Assembly: GCA_934045075.1 (NCBI GenBank)
Contig: OW203724.1
Location: 7,861,473-7,925,472, forward strand
Source of the DNA: Yponomeuta sedellus
Taxonomy: Eukaryota > Arthropoda > Insecta > Lepidoptera > Yponomeutidae
Direction of reading: 5' to 3'
Length of the DNA: 64,000 nt
Within the stretch, counting starts at the first letter, position 1. Each line of letters starts with the position of its first letter. This document shows, piece by piece, positions 10,838 through 23,375 of this stretch. Made by a program: the position numbers and the translations under genes. Below the pieces are notes generated by a model that ran no database searches, was not told the origin of the DNA, and worked only from the letters and a program-made list of their open reading frames with translations.

Positions 10838-11250
10838 AACCCATGCCGGGATTCGAACCCGCTGGCACGGATAGCCAGAGGTCGCGGGTTCGAATCACGG
10901 CATGGGTGGAATTTTTAGCCACTAAATAGGTTTTTTAAATTGTCCTTAGCACGGGTTAGAGCATTAAAAATAAAAATAGTATAATCATGTGGGTACAGCG
11001 ATATCATTCCGATGTAAAAACCTAACTGCAAAGTAGGTAGTCGGGGCTGTAAGTGATGCAATCTACTTCAACCAGATGTCGCTGCCTGTACGTAATACAG
11101 AGAATAGTGTAAAGAGCTTCGAAATTTAACTGATTCGCCCATGCGTGAGTCGCCCATTAGCTCAGTTGGATAGAGCGCTGGCACGGATAGCCAGAGGTCG
11201 TGGGTTCGAATCCCGGCATGGGTGGAATTTTCAGCCTCTAAATAGGTTTT
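10838..11250 (+). mobile_element. tRNA-bearing repeat, foldback head plus complete unit
   Basis: At 10838-10910 two tRNA-like heads face each other (ATGCCGGGATTCGAACCCGC followed by its near-complement). The tail runs to about 10980, then the 155-bp spacer (10988-11149), then a second complete head at 11150-11225 with TAGCTCAGTTGG (A box) and GGTTCGAATCC (B box). The order is the same as at 4313-4774 but inverted. Confidence 0.75.
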
Positions 11251-11289
11251 TATACGAGTATTATTTAAAGCAATTTTAGGTTGCTTTGT

Positions 11290-11520
11290 GGTGTCAGCCT
11301 AGAGAATAGCACCAACCCAATTCTTCCCGCGGGTGTCGTAAAAGGCGACTAAGGGACACAAACCGGGGGTTGGGCAGCAGCGCCCCCTGCAGTACAATTC
11401 CACCGAACTGCGATCCCCAACCCGCATGGCCAGCGTGGGGATTATGGGCATTACCCCCTATGATAGCCAACGTGACGCTCTTTAGGGGAGGGCTATGTCT
11501 AGCAGTGGACTAGTATAGTA
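11290..11520 (+). mobile_element. interspersed short repeat
   Basis: Inverted copy of 5025-5220, with the same GACACAAACCGGGGG and GGGGATTATGGGCATTACCC blocks. The two copies flank about 6 kb of other elements. Confidence 0.7.
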
Positions 11521-13735
11521 AAAATAATTGGACGTCCATACTTACATACATAGGTACGTACGTGTAATAATGCATCTGGACATGTAGTGTGGTGCATTGT
11601 ATAAAATGATTTGTCTTTTTCAAGAAGGAAATGTTGATCCAATTCCTTCAAGATAAAATTAGCAGCTAAGTAGATATATAAAAATAACTATACCTAGGAG
11701 AGCTAGCTAGATACAAATAATATATTGGCGACAATTCATTGCCTCTCCATATCTCATCGCGACATTTTTTCTAACAAACCTCTCACCGCTCCGATGAATA
11801 TCTTTACATCACTTTTCTCAAGGAAAGATAACTCGTAGAAGAACAGTTTGGTTAGAGTTGACTTGTAATGTTCCAGTCTCGACGCCACTACTCAGAACCG
11901 TGCAGACTCCTCTCTCGAAGGATTTATTGAATGGCCAAAATCCCCGTAAAAGCACGAATAATTTGATGCGTGACTGTTTGGCTATATAAGTAATAGGCGT
12001 GACGACAGTATCAAATAATCAAAGATTTAACGGTATTAGAGGAAAGTACGTATTAAAAGAATTTAAAACATTGATTTAGTTTTATAAAAAAAAAGAGATT
12101 ACCAATATTATAATACTGCTTTCAGCCATTTTGACCGAAACGCCCATCACACCGCGTGACGTCACGATTAGGTTAACATTGGTAAACTTCATCCGTGCTT
12201 TATTGTGACTACTAGTGATTACGATGTTTGTTCAGTCTCTGAACAAATCTGACGTCACGCCCAGGGCGTGACGTGACGTCAAGTTTAGAATAATGGCTTT
12301 AACCTTCGTTAAATTTAACATTAGTTTATTACTGAAATATAAGTATGGTTTTATACATATGAAATATAAGTATAGGTTTTTTGTAAAAAATAAATGTATC
12401 CCCACATTATTGAAGAGGATTTAAAAATTTTTCGTCATGCGATTGTATATAACTCTTTTACTTAACTTAATTTATAATTTAATATAGTATCGTGGAAATA
12501 CCTACCTTAACTCCTGCTCTAAATTACAACCAAAGAGCTGGAGAGTGCTGAACACCAGCGTTGGCCACTACTTAGTAATAACCGACACGTTAGCCGAGTT
12601 CTCAAATAACTAAAATGCTTAGAAAGTCTTACAAAATATATATCTCTGTTACTACTATTTCTATGAATTATTGTGTTTTAGTAATGAATAATGTATATTC
12701 TACTCTATAATGTAGAGCAACGGTATATAGAAAGTCGATGTTGTATCTGTGAAGACTCTATACTATTCTTCAATTTTTTCTATATCTCGATATACCTGCA
12801 GTTGTTCTAGATCATAAGATAGATATACACAACACGATAGATATACTCACGCCTATAAGATAAAAACCAGGGCTTGCCTAATTACATGATCGATTTTTAT
12901 TGAATTTATGTATCATATAACACTAGTCATTTAGTTGTACTTAGTACTTAGCTAACGAGATCTGTGTAATATTTTCATGAATATTTATTTATTTATGTTA
13001 TCTTCGTCTTCTAACATAACACAATAAGAAATCGGGTTTGTTTTACAGTCGTTCTTTACCGGCCCTCATTCCTTTTTAGTTTGCCCTTCGCCCCCCAATA
13101 AAATTGAAAATGAATGGGAATGGAAGATGGATGGAAAAAATTGCTCTACATTGCGAAGTCTGGAATCTGCTGTACAATCGACGGTTTTACGACAATTTAT
13201 TCCCGAAAAATTACTTCCGTGAAACACGGTGGTCTTCGGGTGAGACAGAGTTTAATAAATAACAAAGATTCCTCCCTGTTTGTTTCTTTATTTTTTTCCG
13301 AAGGCCATCGCGGACGTAATGCGACAGTAAACGCCCCTAAATCCGCGTAAATAAGTCCACTCACATTCGATATTGTTCGTGCAGGAATATCTCGCTCGGG
13401 ATTTAGAGGATAACATCGTCGCCTCGGTCTTTTGATGAGACATGAGCTTTGCATCTGTATATTGCATCTAGCCATAACGTGGTGGAATTATTAATTGCAC
13501 ACTAGAGTTGGGTCGTTGACAATTTGCTCGTTAACGAAACGAAACATTTATTTTTGAACGTGGGCTAGTCGACCAAACCAGTTAACATTTGCATGTGTTT
13601 CCGCGTCTTTTATGCATCTACGGGTGGGTCCGTAGCCATAGTTGTTGAGACTGTGGCGAGCACAATACCAACTCTGCGTGCACTACATATTCCATCAATC
13701 CTGCATAGCGCATGCAGTGTCTCACAATATTGTTA
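11521..13735. other. no gene recognised; possible old MITE
   Basis: Mostly AT-rich non-coding sequence. At about 12125-12300 several TGACGTCA-type blocks occur in both orientations beside AGCCATT and AATGGCT, perhaps the worn ends of a MITE. Open frames at 13114-13475 overlap on both strands and show no domain. Confidence 0.4.
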
Positions 13736-13740
13736 TAGTC

Positions 13741-13875
13741 GGTAGTCGCCCATTAGCTCAGTTGGGAGAGCGCTGGCATGGTTAGCCCGAGGTCGCGGGT
13801 TCGAGTCCCGGCATGGGTGGAAGTTTAAGCCTCTAAATAGGTTTTTAAAATTGTCCTTAGCACGGGTTAGTGCAT
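13741..13875 (+). mobile_element. tRNA-derived SINE
   Basis: A tRNA-like head (TAGCTCAGTTGGGAGAGCGC, then GGTTCGAGTCC) is followed by the AAGCCTCTAAATAGG link and TTGTCCTTAGCACGGGTTAG tail. The anticodon loop is not a normal one, so this is not scored as a tRNA gene. Confidence 0.75.
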
Positions 13876-14255
13876 TAAAAAGAATATAATCACAATAATG
13901 ACGTAAAATGAACACCAGTCGGACCGGCATTCCTCAGGCATACGATAATTCCGACGGGAAATTTCCCTTTATTGAGGAATAGCGCGTTCATCCGCCCGCT
14001 CTACCCGTGTAAGTCGATGCGGAAGAGAAGGACTTGACAGCCATTTGAGATTACCTTTTGCAATAAAGCGGTCCACATTGTGCGAGTGAGAAATATAAAG
14101 TTATTCAATACCTTGCTGTGCTTGCGACTACGTTCGCGTTGTATTAAAGTATGAAGAGCCTTTATCCCTTAATTAAGGCAATGGTATATTTCAGTTCTAA
14201 ATTTCGTAACTTGAGATCTTTTCAGATTTTACTTCTTATACAATCAGTGACCAAT

Positions 14256-14430
14256 AAAGATAGATAGATAGATAGAGATAGAGAACACTTTATTGTACAT
14301 AAAAATGGAAATTACACAGATATTTCTTAAACTAAGAGTACAGACGGCGGCCTTATCACTAAAAGTGATCTCGTTCAGACAACCTTCGGATGAACTGGAC
14401 TAATACATTAGAGAAGTAAGTAGATGTACA
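14256..14430 (-). mobile_element. LINE 3' end with GATA tail
   Basis: The minus-strand sequence ends in an AATAAAG signal and a (CTAT)n tail. The body (GCGGCCTTATCACTAAAAGTG) is shared with 22590-22745, 31255-31440 and 47823-47915, and more distantly with plus-strand copies at 18960 and 20400. Confidence 0.7.
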
Positions 14431-14934
14431 AAAAAAAAAACATAGAAAACATTAATTTCAGAGGTTCCAAATACATGCCTCAATAACAGTGTGAATAAAT
14501 AAAATTATTAACAGATACATACAAATAATTTACATAAATAAAAATAAAAAATGAATATTATACATAAATAATTAACAAAATATACACATTTAAAGGACGT
14601 AAGTAGAACACAACAACAGCAGGACAATATTACAAAATTACAAATATTAAATATTACAAAGTTATATTTTCGAGTGCCAGAACCGCAGTACACATAAAGA
14701 ACAAAACCGTGCCACGCGCACTTGCATCCAGGGCCTCCATTAAGACTTATCGAGTGCATTTGGACGGGAATAAGGGATGCACAGGGAGAATGGTTAATAC
14801 TCTGAGAGAAGACTCCGTACAGCAGTGGTGCCGCAAGGCCCGTGCAATGTTACTGCTGATAAATAGATAACGAATAAATTTTTGGGTAACTCTACAAATA
14901 GAGGCATTACATAACAAAACAACATTAACATAGC

Positions 14935-15058
14935 ATTTACATGCAGGCACATACATTGCTTCTGGCCCACACTAGAATACCCTGTGTAGTGGATACCAGA
15001 AACAACGACATCACAAACATGTAAACATCCAAGACCTGGGGGCTTTTTTTGTCCCCAG
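14935..15058 (-). mobile_element. SINE fragment
   Basis: Shares CACATACATTGCTTCTGGCC and AAACATCCAAGACCTGGG with the copy at 42010-42240, but the tRNA-like head present there is missing. Confidence 0.65.
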
Positions 15059-15664
15059 CCATTATTTTTAAAGCACAAATGTGTTGAAGATGTGTAAGAG
15101 CAATTTTTTAAACAAAGCTTAAAAGAACAGATAGTTGCAAAACATATTTTATATACAACATAAATTATTGACAATGCGCTCAATTATATTTCTAGATAGC
15201 TGTCTTTGTCAGATTGAATCCGCAGTATTTTGTTAAGGCCTCCACAGTTCGTTCCAAAGACATTCGCTTGCATAGACACAGGCTGTGCTTGCAAATATTC
15301 GGCACAGCTCTAATGAGGAAAAAGCGTTCTTATGGCTCCGTTGATATACAATAAAATTCCTAATGACATGAAAGTCCTCGTCCTAAGGCAATTGAGAAAC
15401 AAATTGTTTATATTATTAATTGACAAATGCTTTTACAATAGTAACTTCTTGTGTGACAAAAATATTTGATTAATTGTAGACACTTATTAAGATGTATTTA
15501 AGAAGACATTTGAATTGATTGCTGACTCTTGTGTGTGACAAGTACTTATTATTGTTTGTAGATTTGTTTGCAAAAACATATTGCCAAACGGAGCGTAGGA
15601 CGCCCACCGACGGACGGTAGAGAAAAGAAAGCAGGTGGCGGGCGTTAGCAAGTTTATGCCCAAA

Positions 15665-15716
15665 ATAAATTCGCGCTGGAATTATAGTAATCTATCATTC
15701 CAGCGCGAATATTTAT
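15665..15716. repeat. hairpin
   Basis: ATTCGCGCTGGAAT at 15669-15682 is exactly inverted at 15697-15710, with a 14-nt loop and partial pairing on each side. Stands alone in AT-rich sequence. Confidence 0.8.
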
Positions 15717-15961
15717 GTTGAGTATTGTATCGATTGAACCTCAGTCACCCAAACATTAATAGATACGTAAAAAATTAAATATACAGCACTTACTTATGTA
15801 TTCTAGCAAGACATCATTTGTTCGCACTATCATACATAATTTATCATGCCAAGCTAAATCTATTTATTAACAAAACCAACCTAACCTAAATAACTATATT
15901 AATATTATTAAACCATAACGTAAACCTAAACCATATAATAACTTATTATTATTTAAAAGGA

Positions 15962-16340
15962 TACCTAAAAGTCAAATACTGCGCCCAGATCATCGCCGCC
16001 TCTGGGAAGAGTCCCCAGTATGCTGGCAACATTACCTCGTTGGATGGCAAGACTTATCCTCTGCCCGAGGTTAAAGCCAGCCGGTCTCTGTTCTTGTCGA
16101 TGAGGCGCGACGAAAGTTCTTTAAAGAACAGTCGCGCCTCGGGCCTCCACGGTCCACTCAGACCAAACGGCACAAATAAGTGCCTCTGTGCCAGAGTCCC
16201 TAACTTGCGCTGCTTGATGATTTCAGCACTTGATGCCGCAGCGCCGGCTTTTATGGAAGTAGCCCGGACGTGGGACGACGCCAAAGTGTCCACGCAAGTT
16301 GCGGCCCAAACCAGGGTCCTCCCATTTTTCCAGTGACGTT
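15962..16340 (-). pseudogene. C-terminal remnant of a mobile-element protein
   Basis: Read on the minus strand, two frames join into one conserved C-terminal region. First comes RHLFVPFGLSGPWRPEARLF then FKELSSRLI (16054-16293), followed after a frame break by GNVASILGTLPRGGDDL and a stop at about 15970. From memory this resembles the C-terminal region of multi-copy, reverse-transcriptase-associated proteins in insects and cnidarians; I cannot name the family with certainty. It is frame-shifted and lacks any upstream domain. Confidence 0.5.
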
Positions 16341-16689
16341 AGACGTTGACGCCGGGACGTTAATTGTGGCAAGAGCCCTTCGTTTGTTGTCATTTTCATA
16401 AAAGATGAAAAATGCTTCAATATTTTCGATTATTGGTAGGTGCCACAAATTATTTTTTTTTTCCACTAGCACAAAAGCATTGATATTTTTATGTTATCTA
16501 TCTTGACTATGACCACACTATGACTTCTGACACTTAAAAAAATGCATGCAAATAGTTCGTACATTCGAAAACCCTGCCTACCAAAATAATGACGTTTATA
16601 AAGAAACAGAAAGTGAAGGCATTGAAGGTCCATTCTAAATAATAAATTGAAATGAATTATATTGTATTCCTAATGTTATTATTAACTGA

Positions 16690-16975
16690 TTTTAGAGCCA
16701 TCATCGCCACCAGTCTCTACTAATCCACTGTGGACATAGCCCTCCCCTAATAAGCACCCTATAGCCCTGTCTTCAGCTCTGCCCTGCCGCATCCAGCATC
16801 TGCGTGCAGTTTTTCGCAGATCGTCATCGTTTGCCGAGTCGCAGTTTCCACTCAAAAACACGTTTGCCCCAGCGGTTGTCGGTTCATCGCGAGATATGGC
16901 CAGCCCACTGCCACTTCAATTTGCTAATTCTCTGAACTAAATCGATAACGTTGGTTCTCTGTCGGATTACGAATC
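16690..16975 (-). pseudogene. LINE (RTE-like) C-terminal remnant
   Basis: The minus strand carries degenerate KWQWAGHI ... WGKRVF motifs, the region that follows the RT domain in RTE-type LINEs, ending in the GGCTATGTCCACAGTGG block common to their 3' ends. Frames are broken. Confidence 0.6.
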
Positions 16976-17164
16976 CTATCCTTCAGATTTTAAAATAGGT
17001 ACCTTTTTCCAAATTCCGTTTTATACATTCCCTTAAAATATATTTTTCTTTGCACTACCTTCAACCTTAGCTTCCGAAAACTGACATTAAACGTAAAGAT
17101 CGTCCGAAGCCTTAATCAAAAAAAAAGAAAAGAAACTTTTGTGGGATAGTGTGTGCCATCTCTA

Positions 17165-17245
17165 TTTAGTCTGTGGTTAATGAACGTTACAAAGTTGTCC
17201 ATTTCAAAATCTAGATCATTACGGAGAAAAAACGGATAAAAAAAT
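17165..17245 (+). repeat. interspersed repeat fragment
   Basis: AATGAACGTTACAA and TTTCAAAATCTA blocks recur at 29195-29280 and inverted at 54715-54845. Class unknown. Confidence 0.5.
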
Positions 17246-17766
17246 GTCCAAACTTAGTTTTTTCGAAGTCCTTAATTAATAGAGTTTACATAAAAAACAT
17301 AGAACGCACGCACTGTATGAAGATATTTATGGTGATGTCTTACCCCCCCCCACTGACTTAATCGTGATGTTATAGCCTATATGTTACACAGTAATCTGAG
17401 CTATAGGTACTCATGGTAAATTTTATTTTCAATTCCGTTCAGAAGTTTTTGCGTGATACGCGCACACAAAAATAGAGTTAGACACACTTATGTCAATGAA
17501 ATCAGACAAAGACAAAATTTACAGATTTATTAAATGTATAGAAGATAGATAGTCATCATAATCATTATAATAATTTACCAAATAAACAATCGCGATGAGA
17601 CCCATTAAATGTATATCAAAATAGTTATACAGTGTCTTTCTTAAACTTATGACGAGTCAGTAATGGGAGTGTCATAATTACAGTTGACCGGTCATTCAAA
17701 CTGTAGCAAATTGTGGGGGACCTAAAAACAAACACAAACATATACCAACACTACCAATTATTAGAA

Positions 17767-18484
17767 TCACACTAATATTATAAAGGCGAAAGTTTGTGAG
17801 TGTGTTGCTTCTTTACGTGTAAACGGCTGGAGGGATATTCAGCTGACACCCTGGATTAACACATAGGCTACGTCTTACTGCGGGAATAGCAGATTGTTAA
17901 CCCAGGGTAGAAGGAATCAATTCCCGAGCGCAGCGAGAGCGGCTATTGTCCGAGTAGGAATTGATTCGTTTTAAACACTCTACTTTTCATTTCGAATATG
18001 AGGAAAATAAAAACTCATTTTTAATATTCCAATCTTAGCATAAAAATGTATTACCTATTTTTTTTTAATTCCGTCACAGAATAACAAATTAGTATCCCGC
18101 CATATTATGTTGACTTTTTAAATTTTAAATATGGAACTCACCGCGTAATTGTTGCGGCTTATTCCGCTCAAAGAAGTTGCGCTAAGTTCACACTGGCCGT
18201 TTAGAAACTCACATGGCCGCAGCATTTTTTTTAACTAGTTTTTTTTTACATAAATCGCTTCACAGCTGACAGTAGTATATTTTTAAAGTTCATTCTGGCC
18301 CTTAGGTGGGAAGTAATTTGAATGAGTGTTTCCCTCTCTAGGGCGGGAAGCCGCATTTTCCACCCAATAATCAGATCAAAACAACACTACTTTCCGAGTA
18401 TAAGAAATAAAAAATATGTTTTACTGGTAATACATAATTTATTTTCCCTAATAAACCGCGGGTAACACCACCGGGCACAGCTAG
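17767..18484 (+). mobile_element. Helitron-like element, family 2, with nested insertion
   Basis: Begins TCACACTAATATTATAAAG after an A and ends CTAG before a T. A hairpin formed by CCGCGG-type arms lies just before the CTAG, clearest in the intact 211-bp copy at 53681-53891. This copy is 718 bp because another element sits at 17884-18412. Confidence 0.8.
17884..18412. mobile_element. about 530-bp non-coding element nested in Helitron
   Basis: A homologous copy is at 55746-56282. Both lie after a CGGGA sequence. Near the left end is a hairpin formed by GAATCAATTCC and its complement. The ends show weak inverted similarity (GTTAAAC/CTTAAAC). Probably a MITE; no coding sequence. Confidence 0.65.
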
Positions 18485-18959
18485 TATTAATATATAATAG
18501 CTAACGCTTACAGTTTAATTTTGTTGGAACAGAGATAAACGAAACCAATGTTTTAACAAAGACATATTTTAATATGGATTTCAAGTCAGTATGTCTTTGG
18601 ATAAAAGGAGGCAGAAGTCATCAAGTGAACACGTCAACTTCGGGGATTGTAAAAAGGGATTGTCTTGTTTGACGTCGACAAGATGTGCCGACGGGAAACG
18701 GCGGATATTGGAATAAAGACTGAATTTAGAATAACCGCGAAAAGGTCTCTAGCGACGTAATGTACTACGGAGATAGACCGTGACCTGGATTAACGAGCAA
18801 GAACACTTCGTATTCTAATCCAACGCGAGTGAAGTCGCGTTCACAGCTACGTATATTATGTAATATTAATTGTAACATATTTTTTTACGTATTTATGTAT
18901 GTTTAGCATAACTATATATGTAACTGTTTATGTAGGTATATTGTTATTTATGTAAGTGG

Positions 18960-19140
18960 AGTAATAATATATTTATGTTTGCACCGAGCACCCGTCTCTT
19001 ATTACTTTCCGTCATAAGGTTGACTGGAAGTAATTGCTTTAAGCAATAAGGCCGCCAATTGCACTTTGTATCTTTACATGTTTTATTATATGTGCTTTGG
19101 TGTACAATAAAGAATATTCTTATCTTATATTATCTTATAT
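18960..19140 (+). mobile_element. LINE 3' end
   Basis: TAAGGCCGCCAATTG and GTGTACAATAAAGAATATTC, followed by a (TTATC)n-like tail. Same family as 20400-20570 and 56610-56765. Confidence 0.7.
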
Positions 19141-19224
19141 TTATAGCGGTGCAAACCTCTTTACACCATTTTTTGTATTTCTTTAATTCTGTCTATCACT
19201 TTCAAAACTTTAAATTACGTCACG

Positions 19225-19574
19225 TATTTTTATAATATAAAAATGAATCGCTAAATGTGTTGGAAAGCGCAAATCTCGAGAACAGCTGAACCGATTTCGC
19301 TAATTCTTTTTTTTAGAATATTCCTTGAATTACGAGGATGGTTCTTACGGAGAAAAAAAAATTATTTAAAGAATCCACGGTTTGGCGGTACGAAGTTCGC
19401 TGGGTCAGCTACTCTATAATATAAAATTGAATCGCTGAATGTGTTGGTAAGCGCAAATATTTTCGCTAATTCTTTTTTCAGAATATTCCTACGAGGATGG
19501 TTCTTACGGAGAGGAAAATAAAAAAAAATAACGAATCGACTGTTAGGCATTACGAAGTTCACTGGGTCAGCTAG
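19225..19574 (+). mobile_element. two tandem Helitron-like elements, family 1
   Basis: The first copy (about 19231-19412) ends CTAC in place of CTAG. The second (19413-19574) begins with TC at the next base and ends CTAG, and has lost a short internal part. Direct head-to-tail abutment is frequent for Helitrons. Confidence 0.75.
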
Positions 19575-19778
19575 ATATTTATAAAAAGCATTACATTGGC
19601 GCCCAACGTGGGGCGTGGGGTTTATAATTTTTAAATCTCTTCCCTATAGACTCTAGGCTCAGCTAGGGGAGCTCAACGTCACGATATAAGTTTGGTCCCA
19701 TCATCGGCTAGCGCCATTCTTGGTTACTTCAACGCGAGTAAGATGCCTCTACTCGATAGTTGGATATAACTTTTTATC

Positions 19779-20048
19779 TTAAGGCGCCTTGGGGTGCTAA
19801 GTAGCGCCACCAATGGACTAAAAAAATCATAACTTGTTTTGTAATTACCTAGGTCTTAGAATCTAAGAATTTAAAGTAGATTTTCCAAAAACTTTCGGTT
19901 TTAGCGGAAATCGATTGAAGTCCTAGGTTGTTGACCATAGGTTCTAGACTAGGTTCTAAAAATTGTTGGCAGAGTGGTTAAGATTTTTGATGTTTACTTT
20001 AAAAAAAAAAACGTATTTTAAAACAAGTTATGCCCCAAGGCGCCTTAA
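19779..20048. mobile_element. foldback MITE
   Basis: The left end TTAAGGCGCCTTGGGGTGC and right end GCCCCAAGGCGCCTTAA are inverted, and most of the left half is mirrored in the right half (TAACTTG/CAAGTTA, CCTAGG blocks). Related copies: 39555-40200, 46406-47248, 49629-49980. Confidence 0.75.
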
Positions 20049-20399
20049 CCTTGTGCTCCCCTAGCTGGGACATACTAAAAATCAGTAATATTGATTGTCT
20101 TAACGCCGCAAGGATTTATCCCGTATCAACTTTTTATTTTTGTGTTATAGCTGGCATGTTTCATCTTTTTTTATTATAACGTGTGCTTTATTATTATTAA
20201 CAATTAATTTATTTTATTGTTTAATACACAAGCAGCTTTAAGCTGCAGTAAATATTACGGAGGTATATTATATTATTTCCTCTTCCCATATATAATTTAT
20301 TTATTAGTATGTATGTATATCTTAATTATTTATTTATTTAATTATTTATGTATGTGGTTTAAGTAAGTTTATATAAATTTCGTTGAATTCCTAATTTCA

Positions 20400-20570
20400 C
20401 TATTTCTGTATTGCACCGACTACCTGTCTCTAATTTCTTTCATGTCTCCGTCTATGGTTGCCTGGAAGAAATTGCTTTTAGTAATAAGGCCGCCATTTGT
20501 ACTATATATTTTTATATAATTTCTGTTACTGTAATTTCTGTGTACAATAAAGAATTATCTATCTATCTAC
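20400..20570 (+). mobile_element. LINE 3' end
   Basis: ATAAGGCCGCCATTTG block, then TGTGTACAATAAAG and a (CTAT)n tail. A diverged relative of 18960-19140. Confidence 0.7.
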
Positions 20571-21302
20571 GCTGATGCGTGTATTACTACTTTCTTGCAC
20601 TAGTTAGATGTTTAGCTAGGCTGTTTTGAAATGAGTTATGTTACGTGAAAAATAAATTAAAAAAATCTTCTCTCCTTCTTAATTTTTCCTCTGAGTGCTT
20701 AGTGCGAGTTTGACAGATCCAATCGAATAACTTTACTACCGCGTTAACGTTGAACGAGATGTTCAACATTGAGAAAAAAACCAAAAATATATACAACAAG
20801 TCCAAATATAGATATGTATTTGGGGTACTCCTGCCCACCGTATGTAGGAGTGGCTAACTAAGAATGTGGCAATATGGGAGCACACCGATTTTAATGAGAT
20901 GACATAGATGTGTTAAATGTATTTCATTATGGTTACCCATTTTTGTGCCTTCATTGTTTTATGTTGATAATTTATTTTGAGACGTGTTGTTTTTATTTCA
21001 TTGCCCTGTACCACAGAGGAAAATAGAACAAAGGAGCTACCAAAAATGTTGGTGTCACCGCAAGGTGACATTGGGACACATAAGAAACCAGTCAAGTGCG
21101 TGGAGACACGCGCATTGTAGGGTTCCGTAGAACAGTGTTTTTTCACCTGCTATAAAGACCTAACTACTTCATCAAAGTAATTTTCAATGGAATTTGTGCG
21201 AAGTAAATACAATATAAATATCCTTGGACATAATATCACATAGATCTCGTTTGTCCCATACTAAGTACAACTAAATGACTTGTGTTATAGGAGGTAACTC
21301 CA
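20571..21302. other. no gene or repeat recognised
   Basis: AT-rich non-coding sequence with no conserved motif seen on either strand. Confidence 0.4.
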
Positions 21303-21600
21303 CGATAGATTTAATACAATAAATACAAAGATAACATCTAAGACCCGAGACAAACTAGAAAAGTTCATTTCCGGACGGTCTCGGGTTCGATCCCCGGCCG
21401 GGTCAAACTAGGAAACGAACTTTTCTAGTTTGTCCCGGGTCTTTGATGTTATCTATGTATTTATTGTATTAAATGTATCGTGGGCGACTCACCGCCCATT
21501 ATTATTATTATTTCCTAGTTTGACCCGGCCGGGGATCGGACCAGAGACTTTCGGTTTTACAGTCAGCGTGCCAAACTGCTGCGCCACCGAAGCCTCTGAA
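21303..21600. mobile_element. tRNA-derived SINE in foldback arrangement
   Basis: The arms 21303-21372 and 21411-21480 are inverted copies of the SINE tail (about 70 bp, few mismatches) around a B-box segment (GGTCTCGGGTTCGATCC). A second partial head lies inverted at about 21515-21595. The straight form is at 47409-47575, where GGTGGCGCAGCGG (A box) and GGTCTCGGGTTCAATCC (B box) are intact. Confidence 0.8.
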
Positions 21601-22585
21601 GTTTTCATTTTCTTACTTAGTCACCTCTCATTAACTTGTAAAGCCTACGTAGCCATGATAGTTTTTTTTTTAAGTTAAATTAGGTGCTACTGCCTTAATT
21701 TTTTTCACGTTGAAATGTCGAAATTGAAACCGTATCTACAGTCCATTGAAGTAGCGAAGTAACGTGTAAGTGAACGCAAAAATAGTAACGGCCTTTTATC
21801 TCCAAAAAACGTGTGTTTCGATGCTCAAGGCAGTCTACATTCCTAGGGTTCTTCCGTGAAAATTGTCAAGTAATATTGTCTTATACTACAAATACAAGAA
21901 AAGATCTGAAAACTATACCTTTGTTAGTATGGATGGATGGATGTTTGTTACTCTTTTCACGTAAAAACTACTGAATGGATTATAAACACAGGCTACAATT
22001 TAAGAGGATATTGTGTGAATTGTCCAAAATACGGCGATAAGGGTCAAGTAAATAGCAAAAAATCTAACATCTGCGACCTATTCTGGTGTGTGCAGCAAAA
22101 CGGCGCTGCCAAAACAGCTAGTAGAAATTAAATGAGAGGCGGAACCAGCCCTCTGAATTTGAAAATTCAAAGGACTAAATGCTCTTGCTCAAGAGTTTTT
22201 AGTAGTTTATACGTTTTTTTAACAATCATGTTTGACCACTTGACCTGTCGGCAGCTCATCAACATTCAATTAAAACACGATTTTTCTAGAAGAACAGCGT
22301 TGCTTAAAGCCATACCAATAAGTAATAGAAAGCAGGTGTAGGTGCGACTTTTAAATTTACTGAACATACTTGGCAAGTTTTAATTGTACAACTATTGAAA
22401 ATCCTCTATATACGTACCAATTTTTGTTGAAGTCACGCACTTTTTCCGCGTTTGTCAAAATAAGAAAGAAATACATTTACTATACCAAGAAGACACATCA
22501 CAGAAACAAAAAATAAACAGATAAGTTGACATCGTAGGTATGTAGTAATTGAAATACTGCTTATTTCGTGAGGAACTTGGCGAGT
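21601..22585. other. no gene recognised
   Basis: AT-rich sequence. A short LINE-end relative of 3541-3800 lies at about 22466-22515 (AAGAAAG, CACATCACAGAAAC). Several open frames of under 70 codons show no domain. Confidence 0.45.
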
Positions 22586-22589
22586 ACAT

Positions 22590-22745
22590 CGATGGATATA
22601 GATAGAGAACACTTTATTGTACATAAAAAAGGAAAACACATATATCTTAACCTAAGACTACAGACGGTGGCCTTATCACTAAAAGTGATCTCTTCCGGGC
22701 AACCTTTGGATGGACTGGAGCAATACATCAGATTACTAATATATT
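22590..22745 (-). mobile_element. LINE 3' end
   Basis: Minus-strand copy of the family at 14256-14430 (AACACTTTATTGTACATAAA, then GGCCTTATCACTAAAAGTG). Confidence 0.7.
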
Positions 22746-23232
22746 ATGTACTTTTTGAGACGAGAAATTAGGCCCACTAAATGTAAACATTTCTGTTTTT
22801 ATACAGAGGCAGGCATAGGTGTAATAGACAGCACTTTCACTGAGCTGATGTGCTTAGAGATTAAGTTTGTCAGTATTTTGTAGTATTTATTGACTGACTA
22901 TAAATAGTATAATATATTTTTTTATGTCACACTCTCCACACATTAAAAATATTGTGATTAAACATATTACTGGAGACCTTATTTGACATTCAATCGATGC
23001 ATGATTAGTATGATTTCAAACCAGTTAGCATAACAAATTTCAAAGTGGAAGAAAACTTTTTGTTAAAACTTTTACCTACGTATTTAATAAATAAAGTATA
23101 ATTTACTATACGAAAATTAAAGACAAAAGTACATCATCGTTTTCGTTAGCAGATCCTAAAATGGTTGTCAAGAGTACATCGAAAAACAAACCATCACCAC
23201 CACAAGTCAGACATCAAGTTGACAACCATATT

Positions 23233-23375
23233 AAGGGCCAATTTTTGAACTGAGAATTTACTGAGTAAATACTTAAGTAACGTTCTCTCACGCTCTTTTC
23301 TGAGAATTTCAAAGATACAGCACTACAGTAAAGTACCTATACTTAGCGAAATTCTCAATTCAAAAACTGGCCCTA
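23233..23375. mobile_element. MITE with GGGCC termini
   Basis: Inverted ends beginning GGGCCAATTTTTGAA enclose about 143 bp. A second copy is at 50526-50658, also with a GTAACGTTCT core. Flanked by TAA on both sides, a possible TA or TAA target duplication. Confidence 0.75.

Noticed and set aside
11150..11225. Functional tRNA gene
   Set aside because: A and B boxes are good but the anticodon arm loop (ACGGATA) is abnormal, and identical heads occur in many truncated and inverted copies, so it is a SINE head.
13114..13475. Small coding gene (78 codons + and 92 codons -)
   Set aside because: The two frames overlap on opposite strands with no domain, no splice context and no copies to judge conservation.
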